Positions 33,545 through 45,426 of a stretch of DNA of 64,000 nucleotides are shown one piece after another. Position numbers and translations under genes: made by a program. The DNA lies in the NCBI GenBank assembly GCA_028386065.3, contig JAKUCV010007537.1, forward strand, positions 516,312 to 580,311, read 5' to 3'. The stretch is from Turnera subulata. Lineage: Eukaryota; Streptophyta; Magnoliopsida; Malpighiales; Passifloraceae. A model generated the notes under the pieces. The model did no database searches, was not told where the DNA came from, and worked only from the letters and a program-made list of their open reading frames with translations. Positions within the stretch are counted from its first letter, which is position 1, and every line of letters begins with the position of its first letter.

Positions 33545-34122
33545 GTAGCCAACTATCAACTTTGCAGGAACTGTGATCTTGGCCCCCTGCCAGCCATGGT
33601 GCAGAAAGCTCCCAGTTCCTGTGGTTACTTCAATCTGGTGACGCCATGAATACCAGAGTTCTGGGAGGCCATGGAGCAGGAGCACCATGCAGTGGTCCTT
33701 CACCTTAATTTCTCTACTATGTGGAGCCATATGCCATTTGTTTTTATTCTTTGGTGATTTACAATATCTTCCATATATGGTCTCTTTGCTGCTAAACCAA
33801 CTAGATGGTTTTCGGAGAGAGTAGATGCGCTCGTTGGTTACTGAAGCTTTGTAATATAGAGAGGGATGCTAAATGGCAGCTAGCTAAGTTTCTTTCTCTG
33901 ATTTAAGAAGCATAAGTGAATCTCCGAGTAGTTTAATCATTTGTCTGAAAAAGGATAAGAACGAACTCCATTGGGTTGGATGAAAAAAGTCAAAGATTAC
34001 TTTGACAAGAAACTTGGTAGGTGGTAGCATACTAACATGAGTACTTTTCAAAGAAAATCACAAAAAAAAAAACACAGATAAATGAATGTAGTCAACGGAT
34101 CTGTCTGCATATTCCAAGTAAA
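33545..34122 (-). pseudogene. Truncated epoxide hydrolase copy with upstream region
   Basis: About 85 bp here match the 5' part of the last exon of the epoxide hydrolase gene (WQGAKITVPAKLIVG; parent 19779-19862). These join directly to sequence from its first exon (HGLPELWYSWRHQI; parent from about 20786) and onward through the upstream region to about 21226. The middle, with the nucleophile exon, is missing and no full frame remains. Because the promoter-side sequence is included, this is a DNA-level duplication with an internal deletion, not a retrocopy. Confidence 0.88.
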
Positions 34123-35000
34123 AATAGGCTGCTGGGAGAAGTTTCGAAAATAGCCCCAAGTTTTTGCCGTGGATACACTGCCATTTCAAGTACCATCACT
34201 TTCTTGTTAGCAGACATAGAACCTAGCCGCAAATACTTTGTCCATCACGACGTTCGATCGAGTTCAACCTAGTGCGTTGTTGTCGTTTTCGAATCTCAAA
34301 TGCACCTGGCTCGTGCCATCCATAGGTATCCCAGTAAACATACAGTGTGTCTGGTCCATGTTCTCACCGCTCATAATTGGGCATTATAATTTGATGGCTT
34401 TGCCTTGTTATTACTTGGCAAATGCAGTGTTAAATTGCATTCCCTCCCACATTCACAAGGAAACCACAGACAAATACGGAAATAATTTATGCTGGAACCT
34501 TCATTGACGATGCCAGTATTTATAAGTTTATAATGTTAGTGTTGTAGCAGATAAAACTGTAACATAAGATGCAAATTTGGGAAGAAATTAGTGAAAAGCT
34601 GCATGATGCAAATAAAAAAAAAAAAGAAAAAATGGAAAAGAATTGCAGAGTCGCACATGTAGGGATGATCCATTCGATAAGCTGCCTAATCAATAAAAAA
34701 AGCAGAAGACACTGGAAGAATTGTTGTACAGAAGGGATTAAAAGGATATCTTCCATGTACTGTGGCTTGCACAGTACCAACCATTCACTAGCTAGTGTAA
34801 CCAAGGAACCTCATTCTTACTAAAACCCATTGTTCCGTTCTCTTTTTTACACACCAAGGTATTGCCATTTACAGGAGTTCTTAAGCATTCAGAATGATTC
34901 CATTTTCAGAATGCTACTCCTTATGTTTGCATTTTTCCTTTTAAAATGGTCATCTGCTATGTAATTATTTCAACTAGTGTGCATGGAGATGCTTTGTTCA
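34123..35000. other. Intergenic DNA downstream of the E2 gene
   Basis: An 89-codon plus frame at 34238-34507 has no recognisable domain and no splice partners. Nothing else supported. Confidence 0.45.
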
Positions 35001-37614
35001 CTAGACTTTATCATCGTGGAACCACCACCTGGTTTCCTTTGGAGATCTGCCATTTCTACAGTTCCTCACATAGCGATCATTGTCTTCAGGGCGTTGCTGC
35101 AATCAAGGTCAGGTCAGCCCATTAGTCACATTCTATTGTATCTCTAATTGAAGCAAACAGTAAAAGGAGATTCCTATTGATGCTTATTTTCTATTTTGTG
35201 AATTGTATGATCCATAGAGCAAAGAGGAACAAAGACAAAACGTAATGCTTTGTCATCAGTTATAAATCCTAAGCCTTATCAGAAGGACGGAAAACAAAAG
35301 CCAGGGCAAGCTTATCATTTTCAGAGGGCAAGAGCATGTGTAAACCAATAAATAAGTGCTGCAACATCGACTAGTATCAAAAAAAATAAGTGCTGCAACA
35401 TTGACTAGCAAAACAAGGGGAATACGATGCACAAAAAAGATTAAATAAATGTATCATCAAACCTTCACAGTCGAGCTTGACAGCATTGAGAGAATGCTGA
35501 TACAGACAGAACTGACAGTCATGGCAGGGGACCAGGAATCGTACAATATATCTGCCCAGAACAAGAAATCAAATATCAATCCAGCAGCAGGAATAACTCA
35601 GGCAATTATCAATTGATGTGATGTAAAACGGATACAAAAGCTGAATGACCAAGTCAAGAGCCATAGAAAAGGCCACTTCACACTTTAAATCCCTAACAAA
35701 ATAATATATCCCCTTCACCTAAGAAGGGTACAACATAATAAAAATGCAAATACATATTTGCTCCACATTTAAAAGTGGGAAGAGGAAGAATGTATAAAGG
35801 CCAAGCTCATGACACCATTGACAAACACGATTTCAAAAAGCTTAAACCAATAGGGAGCATAAAGCATGATAAACGTGTTCAACAGGGCAATAGAGAGGTA
35901 TTTGACAGCATGACAACCAAGGTCTTCGTGAACAATAAGCATCAACTGCTGCATACGTTTGTCAAAACTGGCACTTAAAGATGCTCGATCAAGACACTAC
36001 AAGAATTGGATCAAGTGAAAAAGGAAATGGCATTTGCACAGTTTAATTTCACCCACCCAACAATAGAGGGAAAATGGGGGAAAACATTTCCATCAACCAT
36101 TTCGAGCATTTTCTTCATAGGAGAATTTATAAAACAAACTTATGCTTTTGATGCTGGAAATATCAAGAAAGAATGACTTAAGCAGGCATGCAAAATGAAA
36201 ACAACGGTTGAACTTCTCCACTTCTACTACTCATATATCCAATCGCAGAAAAGAAAAACTTTATGCAGGTTCAAGTGAAACTCAAAGTACAAATAAGTAG
36301 ATAGAAACTTAAAGTACAAATACGTAGATAGAAATCTCATGTTTGAAGTATCAACCATGAATCGCTGAAGGTTATAGAAAGCTTGAAAAAATAAAATAAA
36401 GCAAACAGGTTAAATGACCCCCCATGGAGACGGTACTAATAAACCCAGATAAAAAATGAATATACTGCTGAAGACAAGAACTACAATTTCAACCAAGGAG
36501 GGAACACCAACAACTTAGGAACAATGAAACAAGTTCCTCTGGAATTTCATATTGTGTCAAACCTCCAAGCCAAAAAAATTCAATGGGGAAGACAAGAACT
36601 ACAATTTCAACCAAGGAGGGAACACCAACAACTTAGGAACAATGAAACAAGTTCCTCTGGAATTTCATATTGTGTCAAACCTCCAAGCCAAAAAAAATCA
36701 ATGGGGAAGAGAAAACAGTATCAATAAAAGAACTACAAAGCTGAGACAAATCCCAAAAAAGTTTACCTAAACAAATGTGGCCGTTGCTATAAATATGGGG
36801 ATGTAGGGGAGCCGGATGAAGAAATATAACCTGTTTAACCCAAACCGCAACCATCAAAACTGTCCAGTGGAAGAACACCACAATAAATATAAGAAGAACA
36901 ACAGCTAAAGAAGCTTCTCTTCAAACCTGGGGAGCTTCCATGGGGTAATGCTCGGGGAAATCAACCTGAAGCTGGTATGTTTCATTGGCATAGAGGGTTC
37001 CAGCAGCTCCAGCCACTTCAACAACCCACCTTCAATCCAAAATTCCCACGCCCCCCAAAAAAAAGTAGAAACAGATTAACACAAATATTGAAGACCCAAA
37101 ACAAAATCACGAAATACGTTAATGTTCTGTTAGGCGGCCACAGAAATGTGCAAAAACAAGGCAAAAGCTTTTAACAGAAACCAAAACAAAGGTTAGATTT
37201 TTCCCTTTCCCATTCCTCAGAAAATAAAAGGGACAAGGGAGTAGAATTCTACAACAGAAGGGAAAAACCGAGCCCTAATGAGGAAGGAAGAAAATGGGGT
37301 GATTGATTGGTTAGATTACCTTTGGAGATTATCGGTGACTTTGTGCTTGAACCCAGAAGGAGGGTTGACCTGCCACTCTACCAGCTCCTTTTGAAGGCGA
37401 TTGCAAGCAATCTTACTCAGTGCCTAATAACCCACCAACAACACATAATCCAATTCCAATCAAATAATTAGGAAACATTGTCTCCGTGGACACTCACAAA
37501 ATTTACACAACAAACACACACACACAAGAGTAAGGCGCATGGGGGTAAAGACTAAAACTTTAAAGGTGAAAAGAAGACGACGACCTTGCGGGAGGTGGCG
37601 GAGGAGCTGGTCAT
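35001..37614 (-). CDS. Ubiquitin-conjugating enzyme E2, UBC15-18 type, six exons
   Basis: Exons 37614-37585, 37423-37320, 37029-36927, 36830-36767, 35551-35463 and 35096-35001 give 161 residues, the exact size of the Arabidopsis UBC15-18 group. It accepts ubiquitin from E1 as a thioester and passes it on with an E3. Visible features: a short Ser/Thr leader (MTSSSATSRK), helix 1 (LSKIACNRLQKELVEWQVNP), WVVEVAGAAGTLYANETYQL, the PEHYPMEAPQ loop, the HPHIYSNGHICL catalytic segment with active Cys near residue 99, then DSWSPAMTVSSVCISILSML, and a basic tail (NCRNGRSPKETRWWFHDDKV). The terminal WWFHDDKV is characteristic of this subgroup. The fourth intron (35552-36766) is long and contains a tandem duplication. 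All catalytic elements are intact. Confidence 0.93.
36470..36705 (-). repeat. 118-bp tandem duplication in the E2 intron
   Basis: Copies 36470-36587 and 36588-36705 start GAAGACAAGAACTACAATTT and are nearly identical. They lie wholly inside the fourth intron. Confidence 0.92.
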
Positions 37615-39644
37615 GCTTGAATCGCGTGAAGAGTGAAGAACAGAGAGAGAGAGAGAGAGATTTAATATTTAATGGGGGGATGGGAGAGGAAGGGGGGTAA
37701 TGGTAGAGGAGTGGAGAGGACTTTGGTTTGGTTTGTTTAATGTGTTTTTGTGGGTTTGATGAAAGGGACAAAGAGAACCCAGCGACGGGTTATGAGGGAC
37801 AGATGATTATATACCCAGCAGATTAATACATTTGATGATGATCCTTTGATTGTGCCTTCCTGCCCCCTCCTCCTCCCCCGCCCTATTCTGTTCCTTTCCT
37901 TTCCTTTCCTTTCCTTCTTTTACCCCTCCCATTTTTACTTCATTTTACCTTGGCTTATAAGTTAGGATTATACTAATTGATTTTGTGATTTCAAAAGTCA
38001 GTCTAATCATCATTTTGACCTATGGTTCCGATATACTAATTTTTCTTTTTAGTATACTTCTTTTATATTGGGTCAAGCCGAAAGTCAGACAAGCAATAAG
38101 ATCATGAAGAGATCATGTCGGAGTTTTTAGTTATAAGTTATAGCATATTGGCATCGTAACGAACTCCAAGTTTTTTAAAAATATTCACTACCCAACTCCT
38201 CTTCTTCGATCGACACATTAAATGTTTTCTTCAATTTGTAGCTTTCATTAAACTCACAAAACAAGAGCTTTGAATTTCCAGAGCAGTTTGACGTATTGCC
38301 TTTTTTGGGGGCAGAAATTACTTTTTATAAGTATGAAATAATGGGAGGAAAAATTAAGATAGAATAATGTTTTGCTTTTTGGATTTTGTGTAAGAGCTCA
38401 AGATCACAAGGACATAAGTGGACACTCAACAACCCATAATAACAGCCATTTCTCGAATTCATTGCATGTTCATTTTCTTCTGTTTTATTGTTTTAGTGAG
38501 CAATATCGCAGGTAACTGTAAAGCTCAGTATATGACAGTTCACCAAATATTATACTATAGTTTACCTTTGACAACAAGTTTGACTGACCACCGTTACAGA
38601 AACAGACAAATGTATTAATGTATTGGCCGATTGAAGATTTTTTTTTTTTTAACAATGTGAGAAAAATTAATTTAGAAACGACTTACTGGGCCATTTTCAG
38701 ACGTGGCATGATGGTGAAAATAATGGAGGGTAGCTTGGAATCCCTTTTAGTTTCTGGTATAAAGTTAACTTACCAATATTCTATTCTAATTCCTTCTAAT
38801 CCAAATTCCACGGCATTAAAGAACACCGAATTTTACTTGTATGCCACCTTTTGCCTTGCTTTTCAACTATATCAATATGTGCCTCTTTTGACTTTTCTCC
38901 TAGGTAAGGATTTAGCATATTCCAACCTCAATTAGGGGAAATGTTCCCTTGCGATTTGTCCATTGGCAAGTCTTAAAGGGTCGGGCATCGGCCGAATATA
39001 AATTATTTGACAGATAATATTTGTTACACAAGTAGAATCAATGCTCAAATTTCGCAGATAAAGACTCCCTTATATTCTTTTTTTTTTAATTTCCCTTCAT
39101 TGCATTTCTCACTATGCAAAAAGTAGATGCAGCTACGACCAAAAAAAAGCTAATGGTTATTATGGGAGAGCATAATGATGCTTAGAACCATCTTTAGTTG
39201 TTCTTTCCATCAAAAGGAAAAAAATCTTTAGGTGGCCCAAATACCAAAATTAATAAGAGTACGTGTGCTCACCAAACTACACGTACAACCGCATGCCAAT
39301 AAAAAGTGCGCACCAGTGGCAATAAAGTACAGTTGAAAAATTCTGGGAATTTTTTCTTATTGGGTGGAGTTAAGAACAGAAGAGCAAAATGAAAAACATA
39401 ATTGGGTCGTTCGGTGGAGGTCCACCTCATCCAAACAGTACGTAGTCCAAATGATATTGCAATATCACTCACACCCATAAACTGCTTTATTTATTTAGTC
39501 ATTACAGTATCGACTGGGACTGGGATGAAGCATAATATGTACAGGGTAATAATGCTTCGTTCAGTTACCAATTAGCTAACAATGCCCACAATGAGGCAAG
39601 GACAATTATATGAGAAAAGCATATGTAGATCAAATCTGTTTACC
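37615..39644. other. Upstream region of E2 and intergenic DNA; (TTTCC)n microsatellite
   Basis: A GA-rich tract lies at 37640-37664 in the E2 leader or promoter, and a TTTCC pentanucleotide repeat at about 37891-37917. Short frames at 38418-38935 show no domain. No gene or RNA identified up to the end of D2HGDH. Confidence 0.5.
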
Positions 39645-42600
39645 TTAGCTCTCAGAAGTAAGGGAGTGGGGCAGAACTTTATAAGGGTTAAGTATTCCAT
39701 TGGGGTCGAGCAGCTTCTTAATGGAAGCCATCACTTGCACCTATCCAAATTGGTTCCAACATGATTTAGTCTATTTCTGGTGGAGGGATCACATCCTCCA
39801 AATATATACCAGCACTAGTTGCATTTATAACAAATGTTTTGCGTCTATATCAATACTTACTGTTTCTGGCGACTTGCTGTACAAAATTTTGTTAGCTTTC
39901 ATCAGTCCCAGACCGTGCTCTGCACTTATACTGCCGCGATGCTGGGAAGTCCACTCGTAGACGTAAGGTTCGATTTGTGCCAAAATCTGCACTATCACCA
40001 GCAATTTTAGTTAAACTCCAAAGTAGAAACAAGGATACTCTGAAGTAGCATCTGAAATTACCTCATCATCGTACTGTGGAGCAGAAATATTGAGATGCAA
40101 ATTGCCATCCCCAAGATGACCATATGCCACTACGTAAGCTGATTGACCTGAAAAAAAAAAAAAAAACAAAACACTAGGATAACAAATGAGACAGTGTGGG
40201 CAGCGGTTCAAAGATGTGTCCCAACTCCAGTTAATTAAGAGGATTTTGAAGGATGAGCAACAAAAAAAAAGAAAAAGAAGCTACTAAGCTACACAAGCAA
40301 AATAACCAAAAAAATAGAAGAGGAAAAAAGAAAATAACACTAATTTAAAACTTCGTGGCTCGGTAATAACTCTACTTACCCAGTTTTACTCTCATTTCCT
40401 CAACAAGATTGTACATCTTTTCAACAGGTAAAGATAGGTCATATTTATATACAGCCCCTGCCCTTGCCAATGCTTCTGGAGCACTCTGCAGCCATTTAGA
40501 ATGATCTTTTAAAAGCAGCACACATAGTGCCATATTCTTCTTCTCATCAAGTATTAAGGATATAATCATACAAGTAATTGCACAAGGCATGACCACATAA
40601 AAAGTGAAACAGTACTCCTATCATAATGTGTATTTTTTGGGTGCTTATGGTTTTCTCCCATCACAACATGTCCATAAAATCGAGTTGACAATTGAATAAA
40701 GCACTAAAGAAGGGGGATAGAATGGAAAGGAAAGCATCCACAACCAAGGATTATATGGAGAAAATAGGAAATGATAGGAGGAAGGATAAAGCATTCATCT
40801 CAAAGCAAACTAGTTTTTATTTTCAGTGGTACATTTATAAATGCATTTTCAGTGTAAGGGAACAGAGGACAAGGATAGTTTATATGCTAGGCGACACTAG
40901 GGAATCAAATGTAGGTGTAAACATCATAGGAACAAATAGTTGAATATATGAAGTAAAGATCAAATAAGTTGGAAATGGAACCTCACGTATTCGCCAAAAT
41001 GAGGATGCCTGGTTAATGTCCTGTGCAAGAACACCATCAGAAATTAAGCTAGATTCCATTGAGCGAATTAAGAATGCCTCAAGCTTTTCTCTGCATGCAG
41101 TCATGTGAACTTTAAGATGTTAGCATGTGGGACATGCTAGAAACAGGAGAGAAATCAATGTCATTGTTGTATGAGGTTAAAGAAAAAGGATGCAAAGAGA
41201 GAAACCAAAGATGGAAATTCCAGAATGATGACAAAAGAATCGCGCTATGCCAAGGAATTTTGGTTCAAGAGAATAGATTCTTTTTCTATGTTGGCTGGTC
41301 CAAAAGGTTAAGAGGAAAGCAGTTGGGGATGCAGGGTATTCGAGTTATCTACACCATGAAGTGAGTGATTGGGAATTTATGATCATATGAAGACTCTCTA
41401 TCACCTTACTATCAGCTTAGAATTCAACATAAACTATTCACAACTTTTAAAAGTCATGTCTCACTTTTTCGCCTATTATCTAGATAAAAGAAATAGCCTT
41501 TACTATTAGCAGTTTTAGGACATATATTTCCAATTTTGAAGGAGTCTCTCAACATTGAAGACAATAAAAGGGAATAATATAACCCATCAACAATGTGAAA
41601 AGAATAGTGTACTAAAAAATGAAATGAAATGATGTATTTCAAACTGGTGAGAAGTTTACTTGTCAGAAGATTCATCACTCCCTGTGGTCTCAATCAGAAC
41701 ATAGAAGTTATGCATTGAGGAAGGCAATGGATTCCGAACGCCTTCCACATGGTTGAGAACCTGCTCCACAGAAAACAGAGAAAAGGATAAAGTACAACAT
41801 AGGATCAATCATTCTTTCAAGAAATTATTAAGCTTTTATTGAGGGACAATCTTTAGAATGGAATGAAGAATATATCGGCCATATTGGGATAAATTTTGCT
41901 CATTAGAAATGATAAATTACACAATAACAAATCTCCAGCAACATTAACACAGCTCTGGTAATATCCTTACCCACCCACAACAACAATCTTTTAGTCACTT
42001 ACCTAAGAAAGACCTGAACATACGATACAGCACTTAAAACTAATGCTAACACTAGTTAGCCCATGTATGTTTCCAACACCTGACAGTGATGCCAAAATAG
42101 ATATCCCTAAATACTTCATCCATAACTACACATCAGCTGACAGTAAAAGATAATGAGCAAAGAGTTAAATCAGCATCTTACATATTACTAAAATCTTAGG
42201 GAATAACCAATACTCATGCAGACAGCAATTCAAAAGCATCATCTTCCCGAACTAGTATTTGAATAATCCAAAAGTGCAGGTTCACTATGCCAATGTAGAA
42301 CCTAAAATTTTGTCCCAGACTATTTCAAATACCAAGAATTATGGCTACAAAATAACAGGAAAGCTGGGTGCAGATGCAGCAGCAGCAAACATTTTCAAGT
42401 CATGGATACTGCAACCTTTTTAATAGACAGTTGCACAAAATGGTTTTAATGTTATCCTTATTAATTGGGAACTTCTGAACAAATGTCGAGTGATGAAGCA
42501 GTAAAGCAGTAGAGACTATAGAAATCTTACCAAATTCATTGCCTGGCCATCCAAAAATTCAAATGCTGATAGAATCTCACCAAGTTTTGTCTTTGCTTCT

Positions 42601-45097
42601 GACAGAAGTTTCTGACAAAGTGGACCAGAAGAAGGTAAGGAAACCAAAATGTGCTTCGAACAGAAAGATGATGAAGAGAACAAGAAACCAAATTCTGAAA
42701 AAAGTAAATACCCAAGAGAACGAAGAGAGAAAAATACAACCATATTCTTGAAATTATACCTGACAGCTGAGATAATCTTCACATGCAAGAAAAGCTATAT
42801 TTACAGAAGATAGCTTTGGTGGGGTAAGCACAGAAACTTTAGTTACTATTCCCAATGACCCTTCACTTCCTACAATGTAAGAACAAAAATAAACTGATAT
42901 AACCATCTGCTTAACATTGGCTCCCTAATATAATGCTACTGCAGAGGTGTTTAGCATGCATACCTATAAACAAATGCTTCAAATCATACCCAGTATTATC
43001 TTTACGTAAAGTACCAAGCATGTCAAGCACATTACCATTTGCTAGAACAGCCTCAAGACCTGTAAGATATGCCACAAAGAAGCTTCAGAATATAAAGATA
43101 TGTACAAGTTAATTGAACCAGCCAACAATAACTGAAATACCAAACAGGAAAATGCTATCTATTGGCACTTTGATGCTATTAAGTCAATGGTGCAGCTATT
43201 ACTGACTTACCTTGTGCACGCAATTAATAGCCAAGATCATACAACAAATGGACATTTTTTATGCTTTTGGGAGAAACCCAGTTCGTAACATAGTTTGCAA
43301 TAATAGACACTGAGAGACTGCTATAACTTGCATAGACATAGAGAAGAAGCCCAATGCAGAAAAAACGATAGCTCTATAATATGCACACAATCTTTGTACA
43401 TTTGCAGTAACGTTCTTATCTAGGTAAGGGAACAGAGTACACAATCCACCTCCAAATGTCTCAATCACAAGATCGTCAATGTATCATTCACCCAAAACAA
43501 CAATATTGAACAGAATCAGGCAACATGTGATAACAACTCTCACCGAGTACATTCCCATGAAGGGAGCCATAACGAACGAGGCGCAACCCACCAGCATTAG
43601 TTGATACGTTTCCACCAATTTGGCAGCTTCCTTTAGCACCTAAGTCCAGTGGCATAATAAATCTGAATGGAAGCATGACTTATTTGAATACAAGACACAC
43701 AAAGATTACAAATTTCCAAGTTGCGATTACAAGTATAACGGGCATGATGAAAAGCTATTGAAAAATCTACAAAGTCCTCAAAGAATGGCTTTTGCTACAT
43801 TGTTTCCAGGTCATTGATATGTTGGTCCTTTAATGAAATAAAAAGAAAAAAGGATGTTGGACAATTACCCTTGGTCATCCAGAAACAATATCAGATTTTC
43901 CAATATGCATCCAGCTTCACAAACAAGTATACCACTGACCTGAAATTTAGGTTTAAGAATCAAAAGGAACTTCATAACTGCACCTAACAATGGTTACTCA
44001 AGGTTTTTTTAAGGATTACATGCGCATAATTTAAGTACCCTCGACATCATATTGTGCTAGCAAATTGTGGCAGAAACTTAGCAAAACTGTGTTAAGTCTT
44101 TAATGCTACTTGTTATAGAAAATAGTCTTTAATGCTATGTAATATTCAAGAAGGGTAGAAGAAAACAGGAATCAAGCAATGGCAATAGGTGGCTAACCTT
44201 GTCAAATGATATGATGTTATTCATGGAGCTCATATTAATAATCACCTGCAGAACATATCAAAAAAGACCTCTCAAACCTGAGATCACACTCGATATACTT
44301 CAAAGTTGCAACTCTCCATCATACTGAATCCAAAACAATACTCAACAAGGATTACATCACCTCATCGAAAACTGGCACACTTCCACCAACGAGACCTGTA
44401 TTTCCGCCTTGAGGAACAACCGCTAAACGCCTGGAATTACAGTATTGAAGAACCTTAGACACCTGTCCACCACAGAAGAACCAATACCAAAACTATGAAC
44501 CTCCGTATCCAAGTCCCCCGAAAAGAACTCGACAAAACACCGAAATACACATCAATGAACCGATAATGGACATCCACAAGTGCATCCAGCAAGACAAGAG
44601 TTGAACTACAAACAAATATAAGAAACTCCAAAAAAACAAAAAAACACGAAAACCGAAATGAATCGAACCTCCTCGGTGCTTCTTGGGAGGAGAAGGAGGC
44701 GGCTAGAGCCTTTGTACTTGTGCTGCCAATCAACATTAGCAGACTCCAATCTATCCTCATCCTGAACAACATTTTTCTCCCCCAAAACTTGCTTAAAATA
44801 AGCCACGTCATCCGAATTCAACGTCGCAAACGACGGATTCCTCCGCACCGTGGACGACGACGACGCCGCCGCCGAACCCGAACCAAAGTCCCTAGCCTGA
44901 ATCCTCCCTATTCCTCCTCCACGAGCGCCTGTCCGGAAACATCGGGTTTGATGCTCCAAATTCTGCCGTTGTTTTGCAGTATCACTAAACCGTGGACAAC
45001 TATAACCGTCAATCGGATTACGGGAGCTGGAATCGGAGCAAAATAGCGATCGCGAAGTTTGCCTCAGGAGGCGATGAGTTGCTCTATACTTGTTCAT
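39645..45097 (-). CDS. D2HGDH: D-2-hydroxyglutarate dehydrogenase, mitochondrial, 14 exons
   Basis: Exons: 45097-44669, 44462-44361, 44245-44198, 43939-43869, 43662-43544, 43059-42964, 42869-42760, 42611-42531, 41760-41660, 41090-40982, 40485-40380, 40147-40062, 39986-39861, 39740-39645. The sum is 1,680 nt, 559 residues, equal to the Arabidopsis enzyme. It oxidises D-2-hydroxyglutarate to 2-oxoglutarate in the mitochondrion and hands electrons to the ETF/ETFQO system during lysine and branched-chain catabolism. Residues 1 to about 80 form an Arg/Ser-rich presequence. The FAD-binding domain (PCMH/VAO type) shows [34 protein letters not shown] and [15 protein letters not shown]. The C-terminal domain shows [12 protein letters not shown] and [12 protein letters not shown], which carry the metal-binding His. 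All phases agree. It is transcribed divergently from the methylthiotransferase gene. Confidence 0.95.
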
Positions 45098-45426
45098 CGT
45101 TATCTTCGCTCGTTGACAGACTTGCTTGCCACCTAAACTAGCTTTCCTTTCCTTTCCTTTCCTTTCCCTCCAAATGACGTGGATAACCAATCTTTTATCT
45201 TTCGCTTGCCGTTTTTGCCTACTGGGGTACTGGTTTTGGTGAACACACACAAAAATAAGAAATATAACTGGGCCTCTCTACTGGGCCGGGTTGGAGGGTA
45301 ATCAGAAACGCACCGTTTTGGGGGAAATTCAGATTCGGATAATCAACCAACCCGGGTGATGATCCCTACCTCACCTTTGTAACCGAGAGCTAGTAGTAGC
45401 GTAGAGGTTGCGGGCTAGCGGCAGTA
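45098..45426. promoter_or_regulatory. Shared divergent promoter of D2HGDH and CDK5RAP1-like
   Basis: Only 329 bp separate the two ATGs. It contains two TGGGCC site II motifs (45269-45274, 45282-45287) and a (CCTTT)n tract (about 45146-45170). Both products are organelle proteins and site II/TCP elements are common in such promoters. No clear TATA box is seen on either side. Joint control is inference. Confidence 0.6.

Noticed and set aside
34238..34507. 89-codon plus-strand frame
   Set aside because: No family resemblance, no splice sites in phase, and no support from either flank.
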